A program made the position numbers and the translations under genes. The notes under the pieces are model-generated. The model saw nothing but the letters and a program-made list of their open reading frames with translations. It had not been told where the DNA came from and did no database searches. Below are positions 46,534 through 55,016 of a stretch of 64,000 bases of DNA, in pieces. Positions within the stretch are counted from its first letter, which is position 1. Every line of letters begins with the position of its first letter. The DNA is from JAAYJT01 sp037446395. Lineage in GTDB: Bacteria; Bacteroidota; Bacteroidia; Bacteroidales; JAAYJT01. The stretch lies in assembly GCA_037446395.1 (NCBI GenBank), contig JBBIIP010000015.1, forward strand, positions 1 to 64,000. The letters run 5' to 3'.

Positions 46534-48882
46534 ATGACTGCTAAAGCGTTTTTCTTTTTTATACTCACATTTGCCTTTAATAGTTTTACGCTACAAGGCT
46601 CAGAAGTTTTATTACCCAAACCCTCTTTAAGCGGGTTTGTTAAAGATGCCCGATCGGGAGAAGATCTTATTGGAGCGACAATATACATTAAAGAGTTAAA
46701 GACAGGCACAACTACTAATATTTACGGATACTATTCTTTAAGCCTTCCGCAGGGGGAGTACAAGATTATTTTCTCATTTGTCGGTTACGAACCAATAGAA
46801 AAACGCATCGCGCTCAACTCAAACATTGTGCTCAATATCGAAATGGAGCCTCGGCAGCAGACACTGAAGGAAGTAGTGATAACCTCCAACCGACCCGATG
46901 ACAACATACTAAAGCCTAACATGAGTACCATCAGGATAGAGTCAAAAACCATACAGCGCATTCCGGCACTCATGGGAGAGGTGGATATCATCAAGGCTAT
47001 TCAACTGCTGCCCGGTGTTCAATCGGCCAGCGAAGGTTCTTCCGGCTTCAGTGTCAGGGGAGGCGCTCCCGACCAAAACCTGATTCTTCTTGATGATGCA
47101 ACAATTTACAACGTCTCGCACCTCCTTGGATTTTTCTCGGTATTTAACAACGATGCTGTGAAAGATGTAACACTCTACAAAGGCGACATTCCTCCTTCAA
47201 CAGGGGGAAGGCTCTCTTCAGTACTGGATGTACGAATGAAAGAGGGCAATGCCAAAAAATTCAGTGCAATCGGCGGGGTAGGCAATATCTCAAGTCGCCT
47301 CACCCTCGAAGGGCCTGTTTTTAATGAAAAAACTTCATTCATGATGTCGGGCCGCCGAACCTATGCCGACCTGTTTCTTCCATTTGCAAAAGACGAAAAT
47401 GTTCGCGACAATACTCTTTACTTTTACGATTTGAATGCCAAAATCAACCATCGTTTTAACGAAAACGACCGTCTGTTTCTGAGCAGCTATGTTGGCAGGG
47501 ACATTTTTAAGAACGATTTTGCCGCTATGGGTTTCGGAAATCGCACACTTTCGCTGCGGTGGGTTCATTTGTTTTCTCAGAAATTGTTTTCGAATTTCAC
47601 CCTTGTCAATAGCGATTATGATTACGAGATCGGCACACCTGCCGGAAGCGTCAATTCTTTCCTCTGGAAGTCGAATATGCAAGACCTTGGTTTAAAATCC
47701 GACTTCACCTATTATATTGTTCCGGGGTTTTCGATGAAGTTTGGTGCATCATCATCAATTCTCACGTTTTATCCTGGCTCCGCCAAAGGAATAGGCTCTG
47801 AAAGTCTTTTCAACGAATACACCATTCCCCGCCGTTTTGCACTTCAACACGGCATTTATGCAGGGGCCGAACACCGGTTTAGCGATTGGTTATCTCTGAA
47901 ATACGGACTACGATATTCCGTTTTTCAAAACATTGGCAAGGCCTTAGTGTATTATTATAACAGCGAAGCAACAAAGACAGATTCAGCCCAATTTGGCAGT
48001 GGTGAAATTTATAACACTTATCATGGGATAGAACCCCGACTGGGCATTGTTTATTCGCTGAACAGCTTTTCATCAGTAAAAGCCAGCTACTCGCGCACCC
48101 GGCAATATGTTCACCTGGCTCAGAACTCAACTGCAGGCACACCGCTTGATTTGTGGTTTGCCTCCGGGCCCAACGTGAAGCCCCAGGTAGCCGACCAGTT
48201 TGCATTGGGGTATTTCAGAAATTTCAGGCAGAACACAATTGAAACCTCAATTGAGGTGTATTATAAAAATATGCAGAACACCATAGATTTCAAAGATCAC
48301 GCCAGCCTCTTGCTTAACAAGGAGATGGAAGCTGAGCTGCGGTTTGGAAAGTCCTGGTCATATGGAGTGGAACTGCTCCTGCGCCTGAACGACTCCCGCA
48401 TGAATGGTTGGATCAGTTACACTTATAGCAAAAGTGAGCGACAATTTTCTCATATCAACAGCGGAAACATCTATCCTTCTCCTTACGATAAGCCCCATGA
48501 TATTTCGTTGGTACTCAATTATGATCTATCAAACCGGTTGGTGATCTCAGCAAACTGGGTTTACTCAACCGGGTCACCCATCACTCTGCCAACAGGGAAA
48601 GCAATCTACGGCGGCATAGCAATCCCAATCTATTCCGACCGCAATGCATATCGCTTGCCCGACTATCACCGTCTCGACCTTTCGATGATTCTGAAAAATA
48701 AAACAAAACCCAAGCGAAGATGGGAGACCGAATGGAATTTTTCGGTCTATAACGCTTATGGCCGCAAAAACACCTGGGCCATCAACTTCGTAGAGGATAA
48801 AACTAACCCGCAAGTACTACATGCAGTAAAGACCTACCTTTTTTCGGTGGTTCCGGCTATAACTTTTAACTTCAAGTTTTGA
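46534..48882 (+). CDS. TonB-dependent outer-membrane receptor with CarboxypepD_reg-like domain
   Basis: ATG 46534 gives 782 residues and a signal peptide (about 1-20). A carboxypeptidase regulatory-like beta domain follows (about 25-110: SGFVKDARSGEDLIGATIYI), then the plug (about 125-230: IQLLPGVQSASEGSSGFSVR, containing SVRGG) and a 22-strand-type barrel ending ITFNFKF. Such receptors import large or scarce nutrients using TonB energy. The gene is followed after 12 bases by a DUF4249 lipoprotein, a common partner pair in Bacteroidota. This is not a SusC/SusD pair. The substrate is unknown. Confidence 0.93.
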   Translation: MTAKAFFFFILTFAFNSFTLQGSEVLLPKPSLSGFVKDARSGEDLIGATIYIKELKTGTTTNIYGYYSLSLPQGEYKIIFSFVGYEPIEKRIALNSNIVLNIEMEPRQQTLKEVVITSNRPDDNILKPNMSTIRIESKTIQRIPALMGEVDIIKAIQLLPGVQSASEGSSGFSVRGGAPDQNLILLDDATIYNVSHLLGFFSVFNNDAVKDVTLYKGDIPPSTGGRLSSVLDVRMKEGNAKKFSAIGGVGNISSRLTLEGPVFNEKTSFMMSGRRTYADLFLPFAKDENVRDNTLYFYDLNAKINHRFNENDRLFLSSYVGRDIFKNDFAAMGFGNRTLSLRWVHLFSQKLFSNFTLVNSDYDYEIGTPAGSVNSFLWKSNMQDLGLKSDFTYYIVPGFSMKFGASSSILTFYPGSAKGIGSESLFNEYTIPRRFALQHGIYAGAEHRFSDWLSLKYGLRYSVFQNIGKALVYYYNSEATKTDSAQFGSGEIYNTYHGIEPRLGIVYSLNSFSSVKASYSRTRQYVHLAQNSTAGTPLDLWFASGPNVKPQVADQFALGYFRNFRQNTIETSIEVYYKNMQNTIDFKDHASLLLNKEMEAELRFGKSWSYGVELLLRLNDSRMNGWISYTYSKSERQFSHINSGNIYPSPYDKPHDISLVLNYDLSNRLVISANWVYSTGSPITLPTGKAIYGGIAIPIYSDRNAYRLPDYHRLDLSMILKNKTKPKRRWETEWNFSVYNAYGRKNTWAINFVEDKTNPQVLHAVKTYLFSVVPAITFNFKF

Positions 48883-48894
48883 AATATTCACAAC

Positions 48895-49785
48895 ATGCAG
48901 ATTCGCAGAATAAATACCATTTTCAGAGCATTGGCACCCCAGGCAAGGCTCCTAATCAGAATTCTGGCAACGGTCTTGATATTTTATTCATGCACCGAGC
49001 ATATTGACCTGGAACTCGACAGCACATTTACCCGCCTGGTCGTAGAAGGAGGCTTCACAACAGATACAGGAATACATCGTATAAAACTCAGCACCTCCAC
49101 CGACTTTTATAACACAAGTGCTCCTTCGGGTGTATCAAGAGCGATGGTAACAATCAGCGATGGAAATACCACCTGGCCCCTTACTGAAAACCCAGTTGGA
49201 AGCGGGGTTTATGAAACTGCGAGCGGAGTTTACGGCACGGTTGGAAAATCTTATACACTCACTATTGACCTTATTCAGCCGATAGGTGGCGCAAGCAGCT
49301 ATAAGGCTTCTGGTTTCATCAGGGCGACTCCTGAGCCTGATTCATTACAGGTATTATTTCAGCCGCTTTGGGGGCCTGGGTTTTGGGAGATTAAGCTATT
49401 TGCACAGGATCCTCCTACTGATGATTTTTATATGTTTATGGTTTACAAAAACGGGATATTGCTTACCGATTCCTTGAATAAGATCGTAATTCGCGATGAT
49501 CGGTTGTTTAATGGCAATTATACCAACGGCATGGGAGTTGGATTTCTCGACTCGAGAATCCCTCGTGAGCGACCCATTTTAGGTGATACAATCACCCTGA
49601 TGATGGCAAACCTTACGGCAGATTATGCAGGTTTTATCTGGACGGCACGTACCGAAAGCAGGTTCAACTCTCCGTTGTTCAGTGGTCCGCCAGCCAATGT
49701 GAAAGGTAACATATCAAATGGTGCGATCGGGTTTTTTGCGACTTACCAGGCTCGCTATGTTTCAATGGTTTATCAACAGAAATAG
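48895..49785 (+). CDS. DUF4249 lipoprotein, partner of the TonB receptor
   Basis: The 296-residue protein has an N-terminal hydrophobic segment with lipobox FYSC (C33) followed by EHIDLELDSTFTRLVVEGGF, the usual DUF4249 start. A beta-sandwich-like N-terminal portion contains PSGVSRAMVTISDGNTTWPL and VYGTVGKSYTLTID. DUF4249 proteins are typically encoded after TonB receptors and probably cap or assist them on the surface. The C-terminus is comparatively short for the family. Confidence 0.88.
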   Translation: MQIRRINTIFRALAPQARLLIRILATVLIFYSCTEHIDLELDSTFTRLVVEGGFTTDTGIHRIKLSTSTDFYNTSAPSGVSRAMVTISDGNTTWPLTENPVGSGVYETASGVYGTVGKSYTLTIDLIQPIGGASSYKASGFIRATPEPDSLQVLFQPLWGPGFWEIKLFAQDPPTDDFYMFMVYKNGILLTDSLNKIVIRDDRLFNGNYTNGMGVGFLDSRIPRERPILGDTITLMMANLTADYAGFIWTARTESRFNSPLFSGPPANVKGNISNGAIGFFATYQARYVSMVYQQK

Positions 49786-49892
49786 ATTTTAACTGTTTTT
49801 TACAACAAAAGAGCACGCCACACGTTCTGATCTTCCGGTTCTTCATCAAGCCAGATTTCATGTAGTTTATTAGATACTATTGTGCTGCAGAC

Positions 49893-50081
49893 ATGTTGGA
49901 ATACTCAAAATTGATATTGCAGAAAGTCAGTTTCAGCCGCGAGCTTTTTTCAAAAGAATTGAAAAAATCTACCCGGTGGCTGAACGAAGAGGAACTTGTA
50001 ATGCTCCATATTTGGTGCATGAACAATTTCAGCCGGGACTATTCAGATATCATACAGGAAACATTCCTTAAACCTGTCTGA
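49893..50081 (+). CDS. Small conserved Bacteroidota protein
   Basis: The 62 residues (start MLEYSKLILQKVSFSRELFS, later KELKKSTRWLNEEELVML) match a pattern I associate with short conserved Bacteroidota proteins of unknown function: a helical start, a KELKK segment and a W-L-(N/x)-E-E-E-L motif. It ends with IIQETFLKPV. It is too regular and family-like to be a chance frame, though no function is known. It lies between the DUF4249 gene and purB. Confidence 0.7.
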   Translation: MLEYSKLILQKVSFSRELFSKELKKSTRWLNEEELVMLHIWCMNNFSRDYSDIIQETFLKPV

Positions 50082-50168
50082 TCGCCTTCATACAAAGGCT
50101 TCATCTCTACGCTGCCAAGGTCAAAATGGGCGCTGCACCAAAAGATAATTTTTTACATTGAAAGTTAT

Positions 50169-50176
50169 TACCTTTG
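50169..50176 (+). promoter_or_regulatory. Candidate -7 element (TACCTTTG) of purB
   Basis: It matches TAnnTTTG, followed by GGA, 19 bases before the purB ATG. The leader would be about 14 bases. Confidence 0.55.
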
Positions 50177-50195
50177 GAGAATAATCTATCTCGCA

Positions 50196-51548
50196 ATGGA
50201 TGAATTTTCTCTCTATGCCATATCGCCTGTTGATGGGCGATACCGCAAACATGCTGGCATTCTTGCTCCCTATTTTTCCGAGGCTGCCCTCATGCGCTAC
50301 AGAATCATGGTTGAAGTTGAATATTTTATTGCCCTGTGCAAAACGGGGCTTCCGCAGCTTGCCGGTTTCGATCCTAAGAACTTTGAAATCCTTCAAGGAT
50401 TCTACGAATCATTCTCTACTGACGATGCTATAAAAATCAAAGAGATTGAACAAACAACCAACCATGATGTGAAGGCTGTGGAATATTTTCTTCGCGAAAA
50501 ATTCGATCAGGTCGGATGGGGTAAATATAAAGAGCATATTCATTTCGGGCTTACTTCTCAGGATTTGAACAACACCGCACAGCCATATGCCCTAAGGACT
50601 GCGCATCAACACATCATTCTGCCCTCCATCAATGAATTGGTATCGCAACTCAAACAAATGTCAACCGGGTGGAAGGACATTCCGATGCTTGCGCGCACCC
50701 ACGGACAGCCAGCCTCTCCTACCCTACTCGGTAAAGAAATTTATGTTTTTGTAGAACGGCTTGAGAATCAGTTGTTGATGCTCTCAAACATACCATTTGC
50801 CGGAAAATTCGGTGGTGCAACAGGAAATTTCAACGCCCATTACATTGCATACCCTGACATCAATTGGCATGCTTTTGCCGATGCATTCCTTTTCAACGTT
50901 TTCGGCTTGAAACGATACGCAACAACAACTCAAATAGAACATTACGATTACCTTGCAGCCTATTTCGATAACCTGAAACGAATCAACACCATTCTGATTG
51001 ATTTGTGCCGCGACATATGGATGTATATTTCAATAGAGTATTTCAGGCAAAAAATCCGCCACGACGAAGTTGGATCTTCGACGATGCCCCATAAGATCAA
51101 TCCGATAGATTTTGAAAATGCAGAAGGAAACCTTGGCTTTTCAAATACAATGTTTGAGCACTTTTCGGCAAAACTTCCTGTCTCACGTCTTCAAAGGGAC
51201 CTGACCGACAGCACGGTGGTTCGCAATGTGGGTGTTTCGCTTGCCCATATGCTCATTGCGATGCGTTCGCTGCATAAAGGCCTTGGCAAACTGTTAATCA
51301 ACCATGAAGCACTTCAGCGCGATCTCGACAACAACTGGGCCGTGGTGACCGAAGGCATACAAACAATTCTGCGCCGCGAGAATTATCCAGACGCCTACGA
51401 TGCACTTAAAAAACTCACCCGCACCCATCAAGCCATTACACAAGCCGTGCTCAGTGATTTTATTGAAACGCTCCATATTTCTGAAAGCGTAAAACAAGAA
51501 CTCAGAAATCTACGACCCGAAAACTATACGGGGAGGTTCGTAATCTAA
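50196..51548 (+). CDS. purB: Adenylosuccinate lyase
   Basis: The 450-residue enzyme has the fumarase-superfamily signature SSTMPHKINPIDFENAEGN near residue 293-311, the HFGLTSQDLNNTAQP segment with the catalytic histidine region, and RTHGQPASPT. It releases fumarate twice in purine synthesis, from SAICAR and from adenylosuccinate. The gene is longer at the C-terminus than some, as in the gammaproteobacterial type. It is probably transcribed alone. Confidence 0.96.
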   Translation: MDEFSLYAISPVDGRYRKHAGILAPYFSEAALMRYRIMVEVEYFIALCKTGLPQLAGFDPKNFEILQGFYESFSTDDAIKIKEIEQTTNHDVKAVEYFLREKFDQVGWGKYKEHIHFGLTSQDLNNTAQPYALRTAHQHIILPSINELVSQLKQMSTGWKDIPMLARTHGQPASPTLLGKEIYVFVERLENQLLMLSNIPFAGKFGGATGNFNAHYIAYPDINWHAFADAFLFNVFGLKRYATTTQIEHYDYLAAYFDNLKRINTILIDLCRDIWMYISIEYFRQKIRHDEVGSSTMPHKINPIDFENAEGNLGFSNTMFEHFSAKLPVSRLQRDLTDSTVVRNVGVSLAHMLIAMRSLHKGLGKLLINHEALQRDLDNNWAVVTEGIQTILRRENYPDAYDALKKLTRTHQAITQAVLSDFIETLHISESVKQELRNLRPENYTGRFVI

Positions 51549-51629
51549 GATTTGAACACTAACGCAATGTGCCATTAAAATTTAAGGGCACAGCATTGGT
51601 CAAGGAGGCGGTTGCACAAGGTTTTCTTG

Positions 51630-51637
51630 TATTTTTG
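51630..51637 (+). promoter_or_regulatory. Candidate -7 element (TATTTTTG) of the DUF5606 gene
   Basis: It matches TAnnTTTG and lies 26 bases before the ATG. A TTG at 51612-51614 is 15 bases upstream, slightly close for a -33 box. Confidence 0.5.
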
Positions 51638-51662
51638 CATACGCTAACCAATTTTAATTTTA

Positions 51663-52139
51663 ATGGAAAAGAAAAGCATCGCATTGGGAAAAATTTTGTC
51701 CATCGGAGGCAAACCGGGTTTATACAAGATGATCGCACAGGCCAAAAATGGTGTAGTTGTTGAATCACTCCTCGATCAGAAGCGCTTTCAGGCATTTGCC
51801 CACGATAAAATCAGTTCTCTCGACGAAATCAGTGTATTTACTCAAACCGATGATAAACCATTAAAAGAAGTTTTCAAACTCATTCACCATGCAACCACTG
51901 GGGGTCCGGCTCCAGACGCAAAGGCCGAAAGCCATGAATTGCTTGGTTTTTTCGAACAGGTGCTTCCTGAATATGACCGTGAAAGGGTTTATGTTTCGCA
52001 TATTAAAAAGATTTTTTCCTGGTATAACCTCTTACTCGAAAAGCATTTATTGATTCTTGAAGACGAAGAAACCAAAGAAACAGACGAGGCTGCCTCAGAA
52101 AAATCCGAACCGACACCTGATGGCGATGAGTTAAAATAA
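51663..52139 (+). CDS. DUF5606 protein
   Basis: The 158-residue protein has the compact N-terminal DUF5606 pattern: LGKILSIGGKPGLYKMIAQA, then VVESLLDQKRFQAFAHDKIS and SLDEISVFT, followed by a helical part (LLGFFEQVLPEYDRERVYVS) and a low-complexity acidic tail rich in Glu, Asp and Lys. The family is confined largely to Bacteroidota and is uncharacterised; the small SH3-like start suggests RNA or protein binding. It precedes pyrK by 46 bases. Confidence 0.87.
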   Translation: MEKKSIALGKILSIGGKPGLYKMIAQAKNGVVVESLLDQKRFQAFAHDKISSLDEISVFTQTDDKPLKEVFKLIHHATTGGPAPDAKAESHELLGFFEQVLPEYDRERVYVSHIKKIFSWYNLLLEKHLLILEDEETKETDEAASEKSEPTPDGDELK

Positions 52140-52185
52140 TATCTGGCAATGAGTCCGTCCCTTGCGGATTTTTTATTTCAGCTTA

Positions 52186-52986
52186 ATGAAAAAGTTTATT
52201 CACGACTTTACTGTTCTCAGCAATACTCGCCTGAACCAGAAATATTTTGTGCTCGAATTGCATGCTTCGGCCCCTCTTCCACGCATAGAACCCGGGCAAT
52301 TTGCAGCGGTGCTTGTGCCTAATCCAGCCGAAGTATTTCTTCGCAGGCCTTTTTCGATTCATGATGTGGATTTCACCAAAAACACAATAAAACTTTTCAT
52401 TAAGATTGTCGGAAAGGGAACAGAAGCGCTTTCACAGATACAAACAGGTGAAACCTTAAACTTGATATATCCCCTGGGAAAAGGTTTTCAAATACCACGC
52501 CAAAGTAAAATACTGGTGGTTGGTGGCGGGTGCGGAATTGCACCGCTGTTGTTTCTTGTTCATGCGTTACACAGCAAAGGCATTGGGTGCGACATATTGC
52601 TCGGCGGACATTCGGCTGACGACCTGATCATCTTTGAGCAGTTTGCCAAATATGGAAGCATCCATCTGATGACAGAAGACGGGTCGGCCGGAGAGAAAGG
52701 CCTGGTAACCCAGCATCCCTTGCTTGGCAATTCGATCATCGAATTCCATACTATTTTTGCTTGTGGGCCAACCCCAATGCTCAAGGCAATAAGTGATCTG
52801 GCAGCCCGGCATTACATTGAATGCCAGGTTTCGCTCGAAAACACAATGGCTTGTGGCATTGGTGCCTGTTTATGCTGTGTTGTGAAAACCACCTCAGGCA
52901 ACCGCTGTGTATGCACCGAAGGGCCTGTATTTGATACGAAAGAGCTGGCCGGCTGGCATCAACCCATGGTAAAATGCGACCTATGA
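52186..52986 (+). CDS. pyrK: Dihydroorotate dehydrogenase B, electron-transfer subunit
   Basis: ATG 52186 gives 266 residues. A ferredoxin-reductase-type FAD domain includes RRPFSIHDVD, followed by the NAD domain VGGGCGIAPLLFL. The C-terminal 2Fe-2S cluster site has C223, C228, C231 and one of C241/C243. It transfers electrons from PyrD to NAD. The stop overlaps the pyrD start (ATGA), so translation is coupled. Confidence 0.95.
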   Translation: MKKFIHDFTVLSNTRLNQKYFVLELHASAPLPRIEPGQFAAVLVPNPAEVFLRRPFSIHDVDFTKNTIKLFIKIVGKGTEALSQIQTGETLNLIYPLGKGFQIPRQSKILVVGGGCGIAPLLFLVHALHSKGIGCDILLGGHSADDLIIFEQFAKYGSIHLMTEDGSAGEKGLVTQHPLLGNSIIEFHTIFACGPTPMLKAISDLAARHYIECQVSLENTMACGIGACLCCVVKTTSGNRCVCTEGPVFDTKELAGWHQPMVKCDL

Positions 52987-53897
52987 AGAACCTGGGTGTC
53001 AAACTCCATCATCTCGAACTGAAAAACCCGGTAATGACAGCCTCGGGTACATTTGGCTATGGACTGGAATACGAAGATTTTGTGGACATGAGCCAACTGG
53101 GGGGAATTATTGTAAAAGCCACAACGGGCAATCTTCGTGAAGGCAATGCTTTTCCCCGAATGGCCGAAACATCAATGGGGATGCTAAATGCTGTCGGACT
53201 GCAAAATAAAGGGGTTGATTATTTTGTGAAGGAAATTTACCCAATGATCAAAGATTACCCCACAAGCGTGATTGTCAATGTTTCGGGATCAACGGTAGAA
53301 GAATATGAAGGTGTTGCCGAAAAGATCAATGAGTTAGAAAACATTCCTGCCATCGAACTCAATATATCGTGCCCAAATGTAAAAGAGGGTGGGATGGCAT
53401 TTGGAACAAGTTGTGCTTCTGCACAAATGGTCACAAGGGCAATCAGAAAAATTTATAAAAAGACACTCATTGTGAAGCTTTCGCCGAATGTGACAAATAT
53501 CGCCGAAATTGCACAGGCAGTAGCTGATGAAGGAGCCGATTGCCTCTCTTTGATAAATACGTTATTGGGTATGGCCATTGATGCAGAAAAGCGAAAACCT
53601 GTGCTAAGCACCATCACCGGCGGATTATCAGGTCCTGCAATAAAACCCGTTGCGCTGCGAATGGTTTGGCAGGTTCATCGGGCTGTTAAAATTCCAATTA
53701 TTGGCATTGGGGGTATTAGAGATGCAACGGATGCCATTGAATTTATGCTGGCTGGTGCTTCAGCCATTCAGGTTGGTACGGCAAACTTTATTGATCCTTG
53801 TGCGACAATGAAAGTGTTGCATGGAATTGAGGAATATTTGGACCGGCATAATATTAAGTCAGCATGTGAACTTACCGGTGCACTCAAAATTGAGTGA
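52983..53897 (+). CDS. pyrD: Dihydroorotate dehydrogenase B, catalytic subunit
   Basis: With ATG 52983 the protein has 304 residues, overlapping the pyrK stop by four bases; an ATG nine bases earlier is also in frame. The FMN barrel has NPVMTASGTFGYG, the catalytic C130 in ELNISCPNVK (class 1B uses cysteine), and IIGIGGIRDATDAIEFMLAG near the C-terminus. It oxidises dihydroorotate in pyrimidine synthesis, working with PyrK. Confidence 0.96.
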   Translation: MKNLGVKLHHLELKNPVMTASGTFGYGLEYEDFVDMSQLGGIIVKATTGNLREGNAFPRMAETSMGMLNAVGLQNKGVDYFVKEIYPMIKDYPTSVIVNVSGSTVEEYEGVAEKINELENIPAIELNISCPNVKEGGMAFGTSCASAQMVTRAIRKIYKKTLIVKLSPNVTNIAEIAQAVADEGADCLSLINTLLGMAIDAEKRKPVLSTITGGLSGPAIKPVALRMVWQVHRAVKIPIIGIGGIRDATDAIEFMLAGASAIQVGTANFIDPCATMKVLHGIEEYLDRHNIKSACELTGALKIE

Positions 53898-53952
53898 TGT
53901 TGCTCTATTGAAAATCAATATTCAATCTCCTTCACACATTCGAAGACACAAA

Positions 53953-54225
53953 TTAAGATTCTGCCTGAGTTTGTTCTTGTGACCCGAGCTCAATCAGTTT
54001 CTTAAGTTGCAGATTTTCATGGTGTAGCTCGTAAACTATTTCTTTGAAATCGGAGTTTTCTTCGGCAAGAATTTTAATTTCTTTTGTGAGATTTTCCAAT
54101 CTCACTTCAATCTCCCTGATCTGCTTTTCAAGGGCCTGATTGTGTTGCGCCAATTCCACCTGTTTTGCCAGGCTGAGAATAATTCGCTGGGTGACTTGCT
54201 TAAATTGATTTTTAGTACTAACCAT
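53953..54225 (-). CDS. Small coiled-coil protein
   Basis: From ATG 54225 the protein has 90 residues, of which about 10-80 form a heptad-rich coiled coil (ALEKQIREIEVRLENLTKEI, then LHHENLQLKKLI). A TTG six codons upstream would overlap the stop of the preceding gene. It has no signal peptide. It directly follows the zinc-ribbon/LysM gene and is likely co-translated; the pair may work together in the envelope or division, which is inference. Confidence 0.7.
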   Translation of the reverse strand: MVSTKNQFKQVTQRIILSLAKQVELAQHNQALEKQIREIEVRLENLTKEIKILAEENSDFKEIVYELHHENLQLKKLIELGSQEQTQAES

Positions 54226-54239
54226 TATGTTATTAATAA

Positions 54240-54848
54240 TCAATTATTTAACTTGTGGTTCTTTATTTTAAGTCGCTGTCCAATCCAGATATGGTCAGAG
54301 TTTTTGAGGTTATTATCTTTCATGATGCGTACAAATTCTTCCTTGCGACCGTAATATCTAATGGCCAAAGTAAGCAGGCTTTCGCCTTTTTTCACGACAT
54401 GAATGATTTCCTCTGCATTAGAATTGTCTTTAGGTGCTGTTTTGGCAATGTCGGCCTTAGCTTCAGGCCGGGCAGCTATGGAAGTAGCTTGCAGGATGTT
54501 TAGTTGGCTCTTGAGGCTATCTATTTGCACATCAAGTGCAAGCATGCCCTCGACCAGAGATTGATTTTCACTTTCAAGCTTAAGTACTGTTTCCCGAAGC
54601 TGGCTTGCTTGCAGATCTGCGCTGGATTTGTACTCGGCGATGGGAATAATGGTTAAAAAATAATAAGCAATCACCCCAACCATGACCAAAAGCAGGAGTA
54701 GCGACAGGGCGGCAATCCAACCCTTCTGCTTGAGCGATTTTCGCTCGATACGGCTAAGGGCATAGAAAATTTCCATGTCGGTGGAGCAGCCGGGGCATTG
54801 GTTTTGATTGTTGCTGTCAATGGTTGTTTTACATACCGGACATTCCAT
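54240..54848 (-). CDS. Zinc-ribbon, single-pass membrane protein with LysM domain
   Basis: The 202 residues comprise an N-terminal zinc ribbon (C3, C6, C18, C21), one membrane segment (about 44-67), a coiled coil (about 80-120) and a C-terminal LysM domain (about 147-197; VVKKGESLLTLAIRYYG, IWIGQRLKIKN). The charge pattern suggests the zinc ribbon is cytoplasmic and the LysM domain periplasmic, so the protein could connect a cytosolic process to peptidoglycan. A 90-residue coiled-coil protein follows. The gene diverges from purD. Confidence 0.88.
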   Translation of the reverse strand: MECPVCKTTIDSNNQNQCPGCSTDMEIFYALSRIERKSLKQKGWIAALSLLLLLVMVGVIAYYFLTIIPIAEYKSSADLQASQLRETVLKLESENQSLVEGMLALDVQIDSLKSQLNILQATSIAARPEAKADIAKTAPKDNSNAEEIIHVVKKGESLLTLAIRYYGRKEEFVRIMKDNNLKNSDHIWIGQRLKIKNHKLNN

Positions 54849-54918
54849 AAATATTATTTAGGTTTTGTATATCATTTCCAGCGCATTACAGCACCCGTCA
54901 ATTGTCCCCCTTCTACAG

Positions 54919-54926
54919 CAAAGATA
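54919..54926 (-). promoter_or_regulatory. Candidate -7 element (TATCTTTG on minus strand) of the zinc-ribbon/LysM gene
   Basis: It matches TAnnTTTG, about 70 bases upstream of ATG 54848, with a minus-strand TTTG about 15 bases further upstream. Confidence 0.45.
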
Positions 54927-54942
54927 CAAATAGCAGCATAGC

Positions 54943-54977
54943 AAAATTCAGGGTCAATAAAAAATTACAGGGTCAAT
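54943..54977. repeat. Tandem 16-17 base direct repeat upstream of purD
   Basis: AAAATTCAGGGTCAAT (54943-54958) is repeated as AAAATTACAGGGTCAAT (54961-54977), 18 bases apart start to start. It lies between the divergent LysM and purD promoters, a good place for an operator. Role is inferred. Confidence 0.6.
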
Positions 54978-54986
54978 CTCATTTTG

Positions 54987-54994
54987 TATGTTTG
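54987..54994 (+). promoter_or_regulatory. Candidate -7 element (TATGTTTG) of purD
   Basis: It matches TAnnTTTG, 22 bases before ATG 55017. A reading from 54984 would start at the promoter, so ATG 55017 is preferred. The tandem repeat lies immediately upstream. Confidence 0.5.
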
Positions 54995-55016
54995 TCGAAA
55001 TTTAAATGGTGTAATA

